Assembly (NCBI RefSeq): GCF_016651105.1
Contig: NZ_JAEKEL010000001.1
Coordinates: 2,594,001-2,658,000, forward strand
From: Pseudomonas sp. TH15
GTDB taxonomy: Bacteria > Pseudomonadota > Gammaproteobacteria > Pseudomonadales > Pseudomonadaceae
Direction: 5' to 3'
DNA: 64,000 bases
Under the pieces are notes generated by a model. That model ran no database searches and was not told where the DNA came from. It saw only the letters and a list, made by a program, of their open reading frames with translations. Made by a program: the position numbers and the translations under genes. Within the stretch, counting starts at the first letter, position 1, and every line of letters starts with the position of its first letter. Below are positions 16,363 through 26,125 of this stretch, in pieces.

Positions 16363-17406
16363 TCAGGGCTGCTCCGGTTGCCGATTCCAATACTTGAACA
16401 ACGGTTCCGCCAGAAACAACACAAACAACAACCGCATCACCTGCATCGCGGTTACCAAGGGCACCGACAATTGCAGGGTCTCCGCGGTCAAACTCATTTC
16501 TGCAATCCCGCCGGGCATCATGCCCAACGTCAGCGAACGCAGATCCAGGTGGGTCAACGCACTCAACCCCAGCGCCGCCGCCGTGGCGATCAACATGGTC
16601 AACACCGTGCCGATCAACGTCCGTCCCATAAATGACGGAGCGCGCCGGAAGAATTGCCGATTGAAGTGACATCCCAAGCCGCTGCCAATCAACCATTGGC
16701 CGATCTGGCTACCGCCGTTAGGCAAACCGATGTGCAGATCCCAACTGATACTCACCGCCGCACTCACCAGCAACGGCCCGAACAGCCACGGATTGGGTTG
16801 TCGTAAACGCTGCCAGACCCAAGCGAGCAGGGCGCCCGCCGGAAACAACACCGCCAGCCAACGCCAATCGACGGCCGTGGCATGGGCGATCGGCGCTCCG
16901 TCCCCGAGCAAATACTTGAACGCCGCCGGCACACACAGCACCACCACCAGTACCCGTAAACTCTGCCCCGCCGCGACCCGGCTGAGCACCGCGCCATTGC
17001 GCGCGCCGAGGTTGACCATCTCGCCGGAGCCTCCCGGCATGCTGGAAAAGAACGCGGTGGCGCGATCCTCACCGGTGCGCCGCATCAACCAGACCCCGAC
17101 CACGGCGGACAGGCTGGTGACCAGCGCCCCAAAGAAGATCAAACCGAAATGACTCAGGACCTGCTCCATCACCACCGGGGTGAAGTGCAGGCCGATACCG
17201 ATGCCGACGATCCACTGACCGCACTTGCGCCCGCCAGGGATTTCCGCCAATTGCCAGGGTGTCAGGCAGCGCACCAGGATGATCGCCAGCAACGAGCCGA
17301 CCATCCACGGCAGCGGCCAGCCGATCTGGCTGGCGAGGTAACCGCCAAGCAGACCGACCAGCGGTGTTCCCCACCAGGTTTTGAAGGGACGATCAGACAT
17401 CGGCAA
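16363..17406 (-). CDS. AbrB family membrane protein
   Basis: 347 aa, about 10 transmembrane segments, pfam AbrB (once called ammonia monooxygenase; unrelated to the Bacillus regulator). Two internal repeats show GGSGEMVNLGARNGA and GMMPGGIAEMSLTAETL, the paired glycine-rich MPGG motifs of this family. The start is MPMSDRPF or MSDRPF, overlapping the tctA stop by 8-14 bases, so it is the last gene of the tctC-tctB-tctA-abrB run. A carrier role linked to the tricarboxylate system is inferred from position. Confidence 0.85.
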   Translation of the reverse strand: MPMSDRPFKTWWGTPLVGLLGGYLASQIGWPLPWMVGSLLAIILVRCLTPWQLAEIPGGRKCGQWIVGIGIGLHFTPVVMEQVLSHFGLIFFGALVTSLSAVVGVWLMRRTGEDRATAFFSSMPGGSGEMVNLGARNGAVLSRVAAGQSLRVLVVVLCVPAAFKYLLGDGAPIAHATAVDWRWLAVLFPAGALLAWVWQRLRQPNPWLFGPLLVSAAVSISWDLHIGLPNGGSQIGQWLIGSGLGCHFNRQFFRRAPSFMGRTLIGTVLTMLIATAAALGLSALTHLDLRSLTLGMMPGGIAEMSLTAETLQLSVPLVTAMQVMRLLFVLFLAEPLFKYWNRQPEQP

Positions 17407-18907
17407 TGGTGCGCCGGGCGACCGAACGTTTGCGCCAGATCCGGATGACCGGCATCAGCAACATGATTGCGGTCAGCACCCAGCAGCCGAAGGTGATCGG
17501 GCTGGACCAGAGAATCTCCAGCGCGCCGTTGGAAATCGACAGCGCACGACGCAGGTTCTGCTCCATCAAGCCGCCGAGGATGAACCCCAGCAGGACCGGC
17601 GACAGCGGAAAGTCCATCTTGCGCAGGATGTAACCGAAGATACCGATGCCGATCATCAGGAACAGGTCGAACGTGGTGGCGTGCACCGCGTAGACGCCGA
17701 TCCCGGTAATGATCGCGATCACCGGCACCAGCGCCCAGTTCGGCACGGCGAGGATGCGGGTGAAGATGCGGATCATCGGGATGTTGAGGATCACCAGCAT
17801 GATGTTGGCGACGAACAACGAAGCGATCAGGCCCCAGACGATGTCCGGTTGTTGCTGGAACAGCAGCGGCCCCGGCGTGATGTTGTACAGCGACAGCGCG
17901 CCAATCATCACCGCCGTGGTGCCCGAACCCGGAACGCCGAGGGTCAGCATCGGCACCAGTGCGCCGCAGGCTGCGCCGCCGATGGCCGTTTCAGGTGCCG
18001 CGAGGCCACGCATGTCGCCTTGGCCGAAGGTGCCTTTGGCGCCGGCGATGCGTTTCTCGGTCATGTAGGCCACGGCGCTGGCGAGCGTCGCACCGGCACC
18101 CGGCAACACGCCCATGATGAAACCCAACACGCCGCAACGAATGTTCACCACGAATACAGCTGACGCTTCTTTGAAGTTGAACATCATGCGGCCGGTGGCT
18201 TTCACCGCTTCCTGACCGTGGTGGGTTTTTTCCAGCAGCAGGAGGATTTCACTGATGGAGAACAGGCCCAGCACCAACACGACGAATTGAATGCCGTCGG
18301 TCAGGTGGATGTTGTCCCCGGTGAAACGGTACACGCCGCTGTTGGCATCGATCCCGACGCTCGACAGGAACAGACCGATCAACGCTGCGATAAAAGTTTT
18401 CAGCGGCCGATCACCGGCCATGCCGCCCAGGCAGACAATCGCGAATACCATCAGTACAAAGTATTCGGCGGGTCCGAAGGCAATCGCCCATTTCGCCAGC
18501 AGCGGGGCGAACAGCACCATGCCGCAGGTGGCGATAAATGCGCCGATGAACGAACTCCACGCCGACAGCGACAGCGCTACACCGGCCAGGCCTTTGCGGG
18601 CCATCGGGTAACCGTCGAGGGTGGTCATGACGGTGGAGGCTTCGCCAGGAATGTTCAGCAAAATCGAGCTGATCCGGCCGCCGTATTCGCAACCCAGGTA
18701 CACCGCCGCCAGCAAGATCAGTGCTGATTCCGGTGGCAGACCGAGGGCGAATGCGATCGGGATCAACAGCGCCACCCCGTTGATCGGGCCCAGGCCCGGC
18801 AACAGGCCAACCACGGTGCCGATGAGTGTGCCGCACAGCGCGGTCACCAGGTTGTACGGGGTCAGCGCAACGCCAAATCCCTGACCCAAATAGCCAAGAG
18901 TATCCAT
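17393..18907 (-). CDS. tctA: TctA large membrane subunit of tripartite tricarboxylate transporter
   Basis: 504 aa, about 12 transmembrane segments. TctA is the large membrane pore of the TctABC system driven by ion gradient. The family N-terminal motif LPGLGPINGVALLIPIAF and the repeat LPGAGATLASAVAY are present, as is GGAACGALVPMLTLGVPGSG. It starts MDTLGYLGQGFGV two bases after tctB. It works with TctB and periplasmic TctC for citrate or other tricarboxylates. Confidence 0.93.
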   Translation of the reverse strand: MDTLGYLGQGFGVALTPYNLVTALCGTLIGTVVGLLPGLGPINGVALLIPIAFALGLPPESALILLAAVYLGCEYGGRISSILLNIPGEASTVMTTLDGYPMARKGLAGVALSLSAWSSFIGAFIATCGMVLFAPLLAKWAIAFGPAEYFVLMVFAIVCLGGMAGDRPLKTFIAALIGLFLSSVGIDANSGVYRFTGDNIHLTDGIQFVVLVLGLFSISEILLLLEKTHHGQEAVKATGRMMFNFKEASAVFVVNIRCGVLGFIMGVLPGAGATLASAVAYMTEKRIAGAKGTFGQGDMRGLAAPETAIGGAACGALVPMLTLGVPGSGTTAVMIGALSLYNITPGPLLFQQQPDIVWGLIASLFVANIMLVILNIPMIRIFTRILAVPNWALVPVIAIITGIGVYAVHATTFDLFLMIGIGIFGYILRKMDFPLSPVLLGFILGGLMEQNLRRALSISNGALEILWSSPITFGCWVLTAIMLLMPVIRIWRKRSVARRTIADV

Positions 18908-18908
18908 A

Positions 18909-19367
18909 TCAGTTCTCCAGAACGTCGAGCACGCCCAAGGGCAGTGGCACGTCCATCAACTTGTCGAACAGCAGATAAAGACCGATCGCCATCAGGCTGA
19001 TGATCACCGTGCTGGGCAACCAGCGGCCGCCATATAAGCGCGCCATCGGGATCCCAATCAGGATGCTCGCGACAATGAAACCAAGCGGTTCGAAGGTGCC
19101 CGCGAACACCAGCAACAGCACCACGCAGATACCGATTTTGGTCAGGGTCTCGCGGTCCATCGGCGGTTCGTCAGGGTTGTGCTTGATCGGTGCGGGGCGA
19201 AACACCATATACAACAGCGCCAGGCCCATCAGCCCGAGCATCAACAGCGGGAAGGCCCGAGGCCCCACCGGTTCGTAGGAAAAAGCCGCTTGATACGGCC
19301 ACGCCATCAGCGCCAGGCCAATACAGGCCAGCAACAGCACCGAAGCAAAAATGCGTTGTAAGAGCAT
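18909..19367 (-). CDS. tctB: TctB small membrane subunit
   Basis: 152 aa, four hydrophobic segments. It starts MLLQRIFASVLLLACIGL; AGGAG lies seven bases upstream of that ATG. The conserved GPRAFPLLMLGLM near residue 40 and the C-terminal half with two helices are typical of TctB. It sits between tctA (one base gap) and tctC. An upstream in-frame start exists but is not family-like. Confidence 0.9.
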   Translation of the reverse strand: MLLQRIFASVLLLACIGLALMAWPYQAAFSYEPVGPRAFPLLMLGLMGLALLYMVFRPAPIKHNPDEPPMDRETLTKIGICVVLLLVFAGTFEPLGFIVASILIGIPMARLYGGRWLPSTVIISLMAIGLYLLFDKLMDVPLPLGVLDVLEN

Positions 19368-19426
19368 GGGAAACTCCTGTGCCGCAGTCCCGCGCAAACG
19401 GGGCCGCAGCCGCTAGACAGAGGCGA

Positions 19427-20404
19427 TCACTGGATCAGGCCGAACTCTTTGGCCAGCACTTTGTAGTCAGCCACCTGTTTCTTCACGTAGGTGTCCAGCT
19501 CCGGGCCGGTCATGGCGAACGGGAACAGTTCACGCTGATCTCGCAGCTTGGCGAAGTCTTCGGACGCCAGCAGTTTGTCGAAGGCGTTTTTCCACCAGGC
19601 GTAGTCTTCGTCGCTGACCTTTGGCCCGAGGTAGAAACCGCGAACCACCGGCCAGACGATGTCGTAGCCTTGCTCTTTGGCGGTCGGGATGTCCTTCATT
19701 TCCGGCTCGTCCAGACGTTTGTCGGCGAATACCGCTAGCAGACGCATGTCACCGCTCTGGATGTGCGGCATGGAGTCGGAGATGTCGGTGCTGCCGACTT
19801 GGATGTGGCCGCCGAGCAGGGCAGTGGCGATTTCACCGCCGCCTTCGAGGGCCACATAACGTAGGTCACGTGGGTTGATCCCGGCGGCCTTGGCGATCAG
19901 CGCGGTTTGCATCCAGTCCTGGCTGCCGACGGTGCCGCCGGAGCCGATCACCACTTTGCTCGGATCTTTCTTCAGCGCCTGAACGAGATCGTCCAGATTC
20001 TTGTAAGGCGAGTCGCTTTTCACCGCGATGGCGCCGTAGCTGGTGCCGACAGCGGCCAACCAGCGAACGTTGGTCTCATCGAAACGCCCGAACTTGCCTT
20101 GGGCCAGGTTCAGTAACGAACCGCTGGACCACGCCACCAGCGTGCCGGCATCGCCCGGACGCTGAGCGACCACCGCGTTGTAGGCCACCGCGCCGACGCC
20201 GCCGGGCATGTAGGTCACGCGCATCGGTTTGGTCAGGATTTTTTCGTTGATCAGCGCGCTTTGCGCCAGTTTGCAGGTCAGGTCGAAACCACCGCCGGGG
20301 GAGGCTGGGGCGATACATTCCGGGCGCTTCGGCTCGGCCATCAGTTGGCCGGCGAACAGCAGGGCGCTGGCGGTGAGAGCAACTTTACGCAGTGACAAAT
20401 TCAT
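19427..20404 (-). CDS. tctC: TctC periplasmic tricarboxylate-binding protein
   Basis: 325 aa. The signal peptide MNLSLRKVALTASALLFAG-QLMA is cleaved near residue 24. The mature bug-type fold has APASPGGGFDLTCKLAQ at the ligand loop and VIGSGGTVGSQDWMQTAL in the second lobe. GGAGAACCC precedes the ATG at 20404. Bug/TctC receptors capture tricarboxylates for TctAB. A hairpin at 20450-20479 sits between opdH and this gene. Confidence 0.92.
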   Translation of the reverse strand: MNLSLRKVALTASALLFAGQLMAEPKRPECIAPASPGGGFDLTCKLAQSALINEKILTKPMRVTYMPGGVGAVAYNAVVAQRPGDAGTLVAWSSGSLLNLAQGKFGRFDETNVRWLAAVGTSYGAIAVKSDSPYKNLDDLVQALKKDPSKVVIGSGGTVGSQDWMQTALIAKAAGINPRDLRYVALEGGGEIATALLGGHIQVGSTDISDSMPHIQSGDMRLLAVFADKRLDEPEMKDIPTAKEQGYDIVWPVVRGFYLGPKVSDEDYAWWKNAFDKLLASEDFAKLRDQRELFPFAMTGPELDTYVKKQVADYKVLAKEFGLIQ

Positions 20405-20449
20405 TGGGTTCTCCACAGATTTTTTGTTGTATGGATGTGTGTAGGAGTT

Positions 20450-20479
20450 GCCGAAGGCTCCGATCTTTTAGCCTTCGGC
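20450..20479 (-). promoter_or_regulatory. Intercistronic hairpin between opdH and tctC
   Basis: A perfect ten-pair GCCGAAGGCT/AGCCTTCGGC stem with a ten-base loop lies in the 86-base gap. There is no T run on the minus strand, so it may be a processing or stability element rather than a terminator. Confidence 0.55.
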
Positions 20480-20490
20480 GGTTCAATCAA

Positions 20491-21783
20491 TTACCAAAGT
20501 GCAACGCTATAGCTCACCAGCAGACGCACTTCATCGGCATCGCGAGCGGAGTAGTTGGAACGGTAGGTGGCATTACGCAGGCGCACGGCGACGTCCTTTA
20601 GCGCGCCGCTTTGTACTACATATTTGATCTCGGTGTTGCGCTCCCACTCTTTGCCTTCTTCACCGTTCTTGAGCTTGATGTTGTCACCGCTCAGGTAACG
20701 GCTCATGAAACTCAGGCCGGGAACGCCCAGTTTGGCGAAGTCAAAGTCGTAGCGCGCTTGCCAGGAATGCTCTTCGGCGCCGGCGAAGTCGTTGATCTGC
20801 ACGAAGTTGACCAGGTACGGGTCGCTGCCATCGACATACGGGAAGGCACTGTCGCCGGACATGTGCTGATAACCGGCGCTGAATTTATGCCCGCTCAAGG
20901 CATAGCTCACCAGGCCGTTGAGGGATTTGTTGTCGATCTTGCCGCCACGGGCCGCGCCCTGGTCGTTACTGATGGCCAGTCGCAGGTCGGTGCCGAACGT
21001 GCCGGGGCCGAACGGTTGCGAGGCGACCACGCCGAGGAAGTGCTGGTTATAGACTTCATCGAGTTGCGCGAAGTGGTAGCTGCCGGTGATTTTGTCGGTG
21101 AACTTGTAATCCACGCCGCCAAAGTCGAAGTGCTTGCCAGCGGCTGTGCCGGCAAAACGGCTGTTCTTGTTGTTGAGGGCAATGTCCTCGAAATCGGTGC
21201 TGTCGCGGTCTTTGGCTTTATCCAGTCGACCACCGGTGAAGGTCAGGTTCTTGACCTCTTTGGAGGTCAGCATTCCGCCTTCAAAGGTCTGCGGCAGGAT
21301 GCGCCCGTCGTTGGGCTTGAGGATCGGCAGCTCCGGGATCAGGCTGCCGATTTTCAGTTCGGTGGCGGAGATCTTCACTTTGCCGGTCAGGCCAAGTTTG
21401 GAGTACTCATTGGCCGCGCGACCGTCATCGTGGGTCGGCAACAGGCCGGTGCCGGTGCGGTCGGGACTCGAATCGAGCTTGACCCCCAGCATGCCCAGCG
21501 CATCGACACCAAACCCCACGGTGCCGTCGGTGTAACCCGACTGCAAATTGAGCATGAAGCCCTGGGCCCATTCGTCACGCTTGGATTGCTGGGCGCTGGT
21601 GCCATCGCGAAAGTCGCGATTGAAGTACATGTTGCGGGTTTCGAAGGTGGCGCTGCTGTCTTCAATGAAGTCGGCAAAACTCAACGGCGAAAAGCCGGCG
21701 AAGGCGGCGGCACTGGCAAGGGCGGTCTGGCTGAGGCGGGAAAAACGAACAGGCGGGCGAGCCTGAAGCTGCATGGACAGCAT
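20491..21783 (-). CDS. opdH: OprD-family porin, likely tricarboxylate porin OpdH
   Basis: 430 aa outer-membrane 18-strand porin. It has a signal peptide ending near FADFIEDSS, the OprD start LSFADFIEDSSATFETRNMY, the repeat region GGRLDKAKDRDSTDF and the C-terminal aromatic LLVSYSVALW. PAO1 carries opdH in the same place next to tctCBA and tctDE, where it serves cis-aconitate/tricarboxylate entry, so OpdH is the best call. The ATG at 21783 is preceded by GGAG. Confidence 0.85.
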   Translation of the reverse strand: MLSMQLQARPPVRFSRLSQTALASAAAFAGFSPLSFADFIEDSSATFETRNMYFNRDFRDGTSAQQSKRDEWAQGFMLNLQSGYTDGTVGFGVDALGMLGVKLDSSPDRTGTGLLPTHDDGRAANEYSKLGLTGKVKISATELKIGSLIPELPILKPNDGRILPQTFEGGMLTSKEVKNLTFTGGRLDKAKDRDSTDFEDIALNNKNSRFAGTAAGKHFDFGGVDYKFTDKITGSYHFAQLDEVYNQHFLGVVASQPFGPGTFGTDLRLAISNDQGAARGGKIDNKSLNGLVSYALSGHKFSAGYQHMSGDSAFPYVDGSDPYLVNFVQINDFAGAEEHSWQARYDFDFAKLGVPGLSFMSRYLSGDNIKLKNGEEGKEWERNTEIKYVVQSGALKDVAVRLRNATYRSNYSARDADEVRLLVSYSVALW

Positions 21784-22018
21784 CGTGAAGTACTCCGTTA
21801 TTGTTCTTATTGGCGAAAACGCTTCGAGGCGTTTTTCGTATCGCTGTGTGGCAGCAGCGACGGACAGTCGAAACGGTCCGTGGCTGGACTCTAACGGGCC
21901 AACCTTTCGCTAACCTTTCAGCTGACTTTCACGGATTTCGGGCTTCACAGCAGCGGTTGCGGCTGTAAACTCCGCGCCAAAGAATGGCGTCGACCATCCC
22001 TGAACGAGGTAAAAATCC
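21784..22018. promoter_or_regulatory. Divergent control region of opdH-tct and tctDE
   Basis: A 235-base gap between divergent opdH and tctD. It must hold both promoters and TctD sites; a clear direct repeat or -35/-10 pair is not evident by eye. Confidence 0.5.
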
Positions 22019-22690
22019 ATGCGTGTCCTGCTCGTCGAAGACCATCTGCAGCTCGCCGAAAGTGTCGCCCAGGCGCTCAAGAGCACCGGGTTGACCGTGG
22101 ATGTTTTGCACGATGGCGTGGCGGCCGACCTGGCCTTGAGCAGCGAGGAATACGCCATGGCGATCCTCGATGTCGGCCTGCCGCGCATGGATGGTTTTGA
22201 AGTGCTGGCGCGTCTGCGGGCCCGGGGTAAAAATCTGCCGGTGCTGATGCTGACCGCCCGCAGCGACGTCAAGGATCGGGTCCATGGCCTGAACCTTGGT
22301 GCAGACGATTACCTCGCCAAACCGTTCGAACTGACCGAACTCGAAGCTCGGGTCAAAGCCTTGCTGCGGCGCAGCGTTTTAGGCGGTGAGCGGCAGCAGC
22401 GCTGCGGCGTGCTGGCCTATGATCTGGACACCCGGCGCTTCACCCTCGGCGAAGAATTGCTGACCCTGACTTCTCGCGAACAAGCCGTGCTCGAAGCGCT
22501 GATCGCCCGTCCTGGCCGGGTGATGAGCAAGGAACAACTGGCTTCCCAGGTATTTGGCCTGGACGAAGAGGCCAGCCCCGACGCCATCGAAATCTACGTC
22601 CACCGTTTGCGCAAGAAACTCGATGGCCAACCGGTGGCAATCGTGACCTTCCGCGGCCTCGGCTACTTGTTGGAAAGCCGCGATGCATAA
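22019..22690 (+). CDS. tctD: TctD response regulator (OmpR family)
   Basis: 223 aa. The receiver domain has acidic pocket VLLVEDH and phospho-acceptor Asp51 in AILDVGLPRMDG. The winged-helix DNA-binding domain spans about residues 125-220, with the recognition region PDAIEIYVHRLRKKL. It is encoded divergently from opdH-tctCBA and overlaps the kinase gene by eight bases, the classic TctDE arrangement that switches tricarboxylate uptake on. Confidence 0.9.
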   Translation: MRVLLVEDHLQLAESVAQALKSTGLTVDVLHDGVAADLALSSEEYAMAILDVGLPRMDGFEVLARLRARGKNLPVLMLTARSDVKDRVHGLNLGADDYLAKPFELTELEARVKALLRRSVLGGERQQRCGVLAYDLDTRRFTLGEELLTLTSREQAVLEALIARPGRVMSKEQLASQVFGLDEEASPDAIEIYVHRLRKKLDGQPVAIVTFRGLGYLLESRDA

Positions 22691-24068
22691 GCCCAGCAGC
22701 CTGCGCTGGCGGTTGCTGTGGAACCTGGCGCTGTTGCTGGTGGTGTTGATGTTGGCCAGTGGTTTGAGCGCGTATTGGAACGGTCGCGAAGCCGCCGACA
22801 CCGCTTATGACCGCACCTTGCTGGCTTCGGCGCGGACCATTGCCGCCGGCTTGTCCCAGCGTGATGGCAGCCTCAGCGCGAACGTGCCTTACGTCGCCCT
22901 CGATACTTTCGCTTACGACAGTGCCGGGCGAATTTATTACCAGGTCAACGACATCCATCAAAAGCTGATCTCCGGCTACGAAAACCTCCCCGGACCGCCG
23001 CCGGGAACGCCGCGCACCGACGACTACCCGGCGCTGGCGCGTTTCTACAACGCCACTTACCAAGGGCAGAACGTGCGGGTGGTGAGCCTGCTTAAAGCGG
23101 TGATCGAACCGAACATGAACGGCATGGCGGAAATCCGCGTGGCGGAGACCGATGAAGCGCGGGTGCGCATGGCCCGCAGCCTCGCGGCGGATACCTTGCT
23201 GCGGCTCGGCATGTTGGCGATTGGCGCACTGATGATCGTCTGGTTTGCGGTCAGCGCGGCGTTGCGCCCATTAGAGCGTTTGCGCACCGCAGTGGAAGAG
23301 CGCCAGTCCGATGATCTGCGGCCGTTGCCGCTGGTGGAAGTGCAGCGTGAGTTGTGGCCGCTGGTGCGCGCACTCAATCACTTTACCGAACGCTTGCGCG
23401 GGCAGTTCGAGCGTCAGGCGCAGTTCATTGCCGATGCGGCCCATGAACTGCGTACACCGCTGGCGGCGCTCAAGGCACGACTGGAATTGGGCTTGCGCGC
23501 CAGCGAACCGGAAACCTGGCGCAGCACCCTGGAAACCGCGGCCCAAGGAACGGATCGCCTGACGCATTTGGCCAATCAGTTGCTTTCCCTGGCTCGGGTC
23601 GAAAACGGCGCACGGGCGATTGCCGAGGGCGGCGCCCAGTTGCTGGACCTGAGCCAATTGGCCCGGGAACTGGGCATGGCGATGGCCCCGCTGGCCCACG
23701 CACGCGGCGTGGCGCTGGCGCTGGAGGCGGACGAGCCGGTGTGGCTGCGCGGTGAGCCGACGTTGTTGAACGAATTGCTGAGCAACCTGGTGGATAACGC
23801 ATTGGCCCACACACCGCCCGGTGGCAATGTGATCCTTCGCGTGACGGCGCCGGCGGTGCTGGAGGTCGAGGACGATGGCCCCGGGATTCCCCTTGAAGAG
23901 CGCGATCGGGTATTTGAGCGCTTTTATCGGCGAAACCAGCAGGTCGCGGGATCAGGGTTGGGCTTGGCGATTGTCGGTGAGATCTGCCGCGCGCACTTGG
24001 CGCAGATCAGCCTGCATGACGGGGAGGCCGCGGGGTTGAAGGTTCGGGTGAGTTTTATTGCCGGATGA
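22683..24068 (+). CDS. tctE: TctE sensor histidine kinase
   Basis: 461 aa membrane kinase. It has an N-terminal transmembrane helix at about 10-30, a periplasmic sensor of about 130 residues, a second helix around 180-200 and a HAMP-like stretch. The H-box is AAHELRTPLAALKARLELG (His near 254), the N-box LVDNALAHTPPGG and the G boxes DDGPGIPLEERD and GSGLGLAIVGEI. It senses tricarboxylates (family knowledge) and phosphorylates TctD. The start overlaps tctD. Confidence 0.9.
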   Translation: MHKPSSLRWRLLWNLALLLVVLMLASGLSAYWNGREAADTAYDRTLLASARTIAAGLSQRDGSLSANVPYVALDTFAYDSAGRIYYQVNDIHQKLISGYENLPGPPPGTPRTDDYPALARFYNATYQGQNVRVVSLLKAVIEPNMNGMAEIRVAETDEARVRMARSLAADTLLRLGMLAIGALMIVWFAVSAALRPLERLRTAVEERQSDDLRPLPLVEVQRELWPLVRALNHFTERLRGQFERQAQFIADAAHELRTPLAALKARLELGLRASEPETWRSTLETAAQGTDRLTHLANQLLSLARVENGARAIAEGGAQLLDLSQLARELGMAMAPLAHARGVALALEADEPVWLRGEPTLLNELLSNLVDNALAHTPPGGNVILRVTAPAVLEVEDDGPGIPLEERDRVFERFYRRNQQVAGSGLGLAIVGEICRAHLAQISLHDGEAAGLKVRVSFIAG

Positions 24069-24085
24069 TTCTGCGGTGCTCTTGC

Positions 24086-24160
24086 AGGCCTCTTCGCGAG
24101 CAGGCTCGCTCCCACTCTGGAATGCATTTTCCTGTGGGAGCGAGCCTGCTCGCGAAGGGC
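24086..24160. repeat. Inverted REP pair
   Basis: cttcgcgagcaggctcgctc and its reverse complement lie at 24092-24115 and 24134-24157 with an 18-base spacer, between converging tctE and the HDOD gene. Confidence 0.85.
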
Positions 24161-24176
24161 GCGCCTCGGTCTTGGA

Positions 24177-24998
24177 TCAGTAGAACATCGACCGCGATTC
24201 TTCCAGATCCCTGCACATCGCCTCATTCTCGGGATCAATCCCCAGCTTCTTGAACGACGGAACACTGAGCACGTCGATGCGGGCCAGCGGGTGGTCGCTG
24301 TCCTTGTGGCAATACAGGCTGGCGATCTGTACCAGGTCGACATAATCGACCCGCCCGGAATCGCGTTTGAAATCCAGGTACTGCCCCGGCAACTTCACCA
24401 ACATCTCCGGAAATTCCCAGACGCTGAGCAGCTTGTCGCCGAGCAACGGATGAATGCGGTCGATCACATGGTTGAGACTGACCGGGTCCGAGAGCAGCTC
24501 ATAGTGGTCTTCGGCGTACGTCAGGATCGGCAGTACACCAATTTGATGCACCAACCCGCCCAGCGCAGCCTGATCCGGTTTGAGCTGGGTGTAACTGCGG
24601 CACAGTGCATAACTGACCCCGGCGATTTCCAGGCTTTTGCGCCAGACATCGCGCATCTTCTGTTCCACCACTTCAGATCGGGCGTGGAAAATCTGTTCCA
24701 TCACCAGACCGATGGCCAGGTTGCTGCTGTAGTTCACGCCCAGCCGGGTGATGGCCGTGTGCAGGTCGGTGACTTCCTGGGTTGCACGCAGCAACGGGCT
24801 GTTGACCACTTTGATCAGGCGCGCCGACAGCGCGGTATCGCGGCCGATTACTTTACTCAGGGTGCTTACGCTGATTTCCGGATCTTCAGCGGCCTTGCGA
24901 ATTTGCAGGGCCACTTCCGGTAATGTTGGCAGAACCAGGTCATCGTTATCGATGGCCTCAACCAAATCCTGTTGGACCTTATCCGCCAGCTCGCTCAT
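24177..24998 (-). CDS. HDOD domain protein
   Basis: 273 aa. The single HDOD domain is a degenerate HD phosphohydrolase fold used in signalling. The region KVIGRDTALSARLIKVVNSP is the HDOD core, followed by AITRLGVNYSSNLAIGLV. It lacks the metal-binding HD pair of true HD-GYP enzymes, so catalysis is unlikely. It stands alone between ygfZ and tctE; the signal is unknown. Confidence 0.88.
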   Translation of the reverse strand: MSELADKVQQDLVEAIDNDDLVLPTLPEVALQIRKAAEDPEISVSTLSKVIGRDTALSARLIKVVNSPLLRATQEVTDLHTAITRLGVNYSSNLAIGLVMEQIFHARSEVVEQKMRDVWRKSLEIAGVSYALCRSYTQLKPDQAALGGLVHQIGVLPILTYAEDHYELLSDPVSLNHVIDRIHPLLGDKLLSVWEFPEMLVKLPGQYLDFKRDSGRVDYVDLVQIASLYCHKDSDHPLARIDVLSVPSFKKLGIDPENEAMCRDLEESRSMFY

Positions 24999-25034
24999 TT
25001 CTGTTCTCTAGGGTCTTGCAAAAAAATACTGCTG

Positions 25035-25976
25035 TTAACGCTGGATTTCTTTATCGCGATCCAGCGCGTAGGGCAGGTCGAGCAAGTGCAGGGCAGGGCC
25101 TTCTAGCGCTGCCAAGTGAATGTCGCCGCCCTCTGCTGCTTCGGCTTGCAGCACGGCCAGGAGTTCAATATTTTGTTCGCCGCGCGCGGCAATCACCACT
25201 TCACCAATAGAGCTGCCGTGGGTCGGGGAAAATAGTTGTGTGCCGGGTTCCGGCAATTCAATGCCATCCAGTTGCAAGCGGTACAGCCGGCGCTTGAGTT
25301 TGCCCAGGTACTGCATACGCGCGACGATTTCCTGGCCGGTGTAGCAGCCTTTCTTGAAACTCACGCCGCCAACGGCTTGCAGGTTGAGCATCTGTGGGAT
25401 GAACAGCTCGCGAGTACTCGGCATGACCTGGCCGATCCCTGCGCGGACCTGGCCCAGCAGCCATTGATTCAGATCGCCTTCGGCCAGCAGGGCGGACAGC
25501 TTGCCCTTGATGGCATCGGCTTGATCGGCGGCGGTCCAGAGTTCGGCGCGTCCAGGTGAAACACGAATCGCGATCAGGCCGTCGTTGCGCGCAACGCTGT
25601 CGGTGTCGGCCGGCAGCTCAAGACCCAGGCTGCTCAGTGCCGCATCGCCATGATCGAGGCCGAAACGCACCCAGGCAGCGCTTTCATCGGTCAGTTTGGA
25701 TTTTGAGAACACTGCGTACTTTTTCAGGTCCGCCAGTTGCGGCTCCAGCAGCTCGGTGGCCATGGCCAGGAGAACGCCGTCGCCTTCCAGCAGAATGCGG
25801 AAACTCGACTGCATCCGGCCTTTCTGGGTGCAACGGGCGCCGAGGCTGGCCTGGGTGTCGCTCAGGTAGTTGAGGTTGCAGGTCAATTGGCCCTGCAGGA
25901 ATTTGCCGGCATCCGCGCCGCGGACCGCGAGAACGCCTTCGTGTGACAGGGTGCAGAAAAAAGCAGAATCGGCCAT
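25035..25976 (-). CDS. ygfZ: YgfZ-like folate-binding Fe-S maintenance protein
   Basis: 313 aa, GcvT-like fold. The signature KGCYTGQE (in VSFKKGCYTGQEIVARMQYLG) is complete, including the conserved Cys. YgfZ uses tetrahydrofolate to help repair or assemble iron-sulfur clusters (for example MiaB). It is divergent from sdhE-ygfX, an arrangement widely kept in gamma-proteobacteria and consistent with linked roles in Fe-S and succinate dehydrogenase maturation. Confidence 0.92.
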   Translation of the reverse strand: MADSAFFCTLSHEGVLAVRGADAGKFLQGQLTCNLNYLSDTQASLGARCTQKGRMQSSFRILLEGDGVLLAMATELLEPQLADLKKYAVFSKSKLTDESAAWVRFGLDHGDAALSSLGLELPADTDSVARNDGLIAIRVSPGRAELWTAADQADAIKGKLSALLAEGDLNQWLLGQVRAGIGQVMPSTRELFIPQMLNLQAVGGVSFKKGCYTGQEIVARMQYLGKLKRRLYRLQLDGIELPEPGTQLFSPTHGSSIGEVVIAARGEQNIELLAVLQAEAAEGGDIHLAALEGPALHLLDLPYALDRDKEIQR

Positions 25977-26125
25977 GGGTCATCGCAGGGTAAAGAGTCT
26001 GGGAGACATCATAAGGGGACGCCCATGAAATGGGTAGTTCACAAAAGCTCGAGAGGGACCGACCAAAGCCGACTGTTCGACCGGGCGCGGGGCTGTATAC
26101 TTGCCGCCTATTTGAGGAGCGCTCC

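Noticed and set aside
17381..18163. Plus-strand frame opposite tctA
   Set aside because: Low-complexity His/Gln/Asp product, the mirror of tctA codons.
20611..21894. Plus-strand 427-aa frame opposite opdH
   Set aside because: Gly/Val/Glu-biased mirror of opdH; opdH has a signal peptide and porin features.
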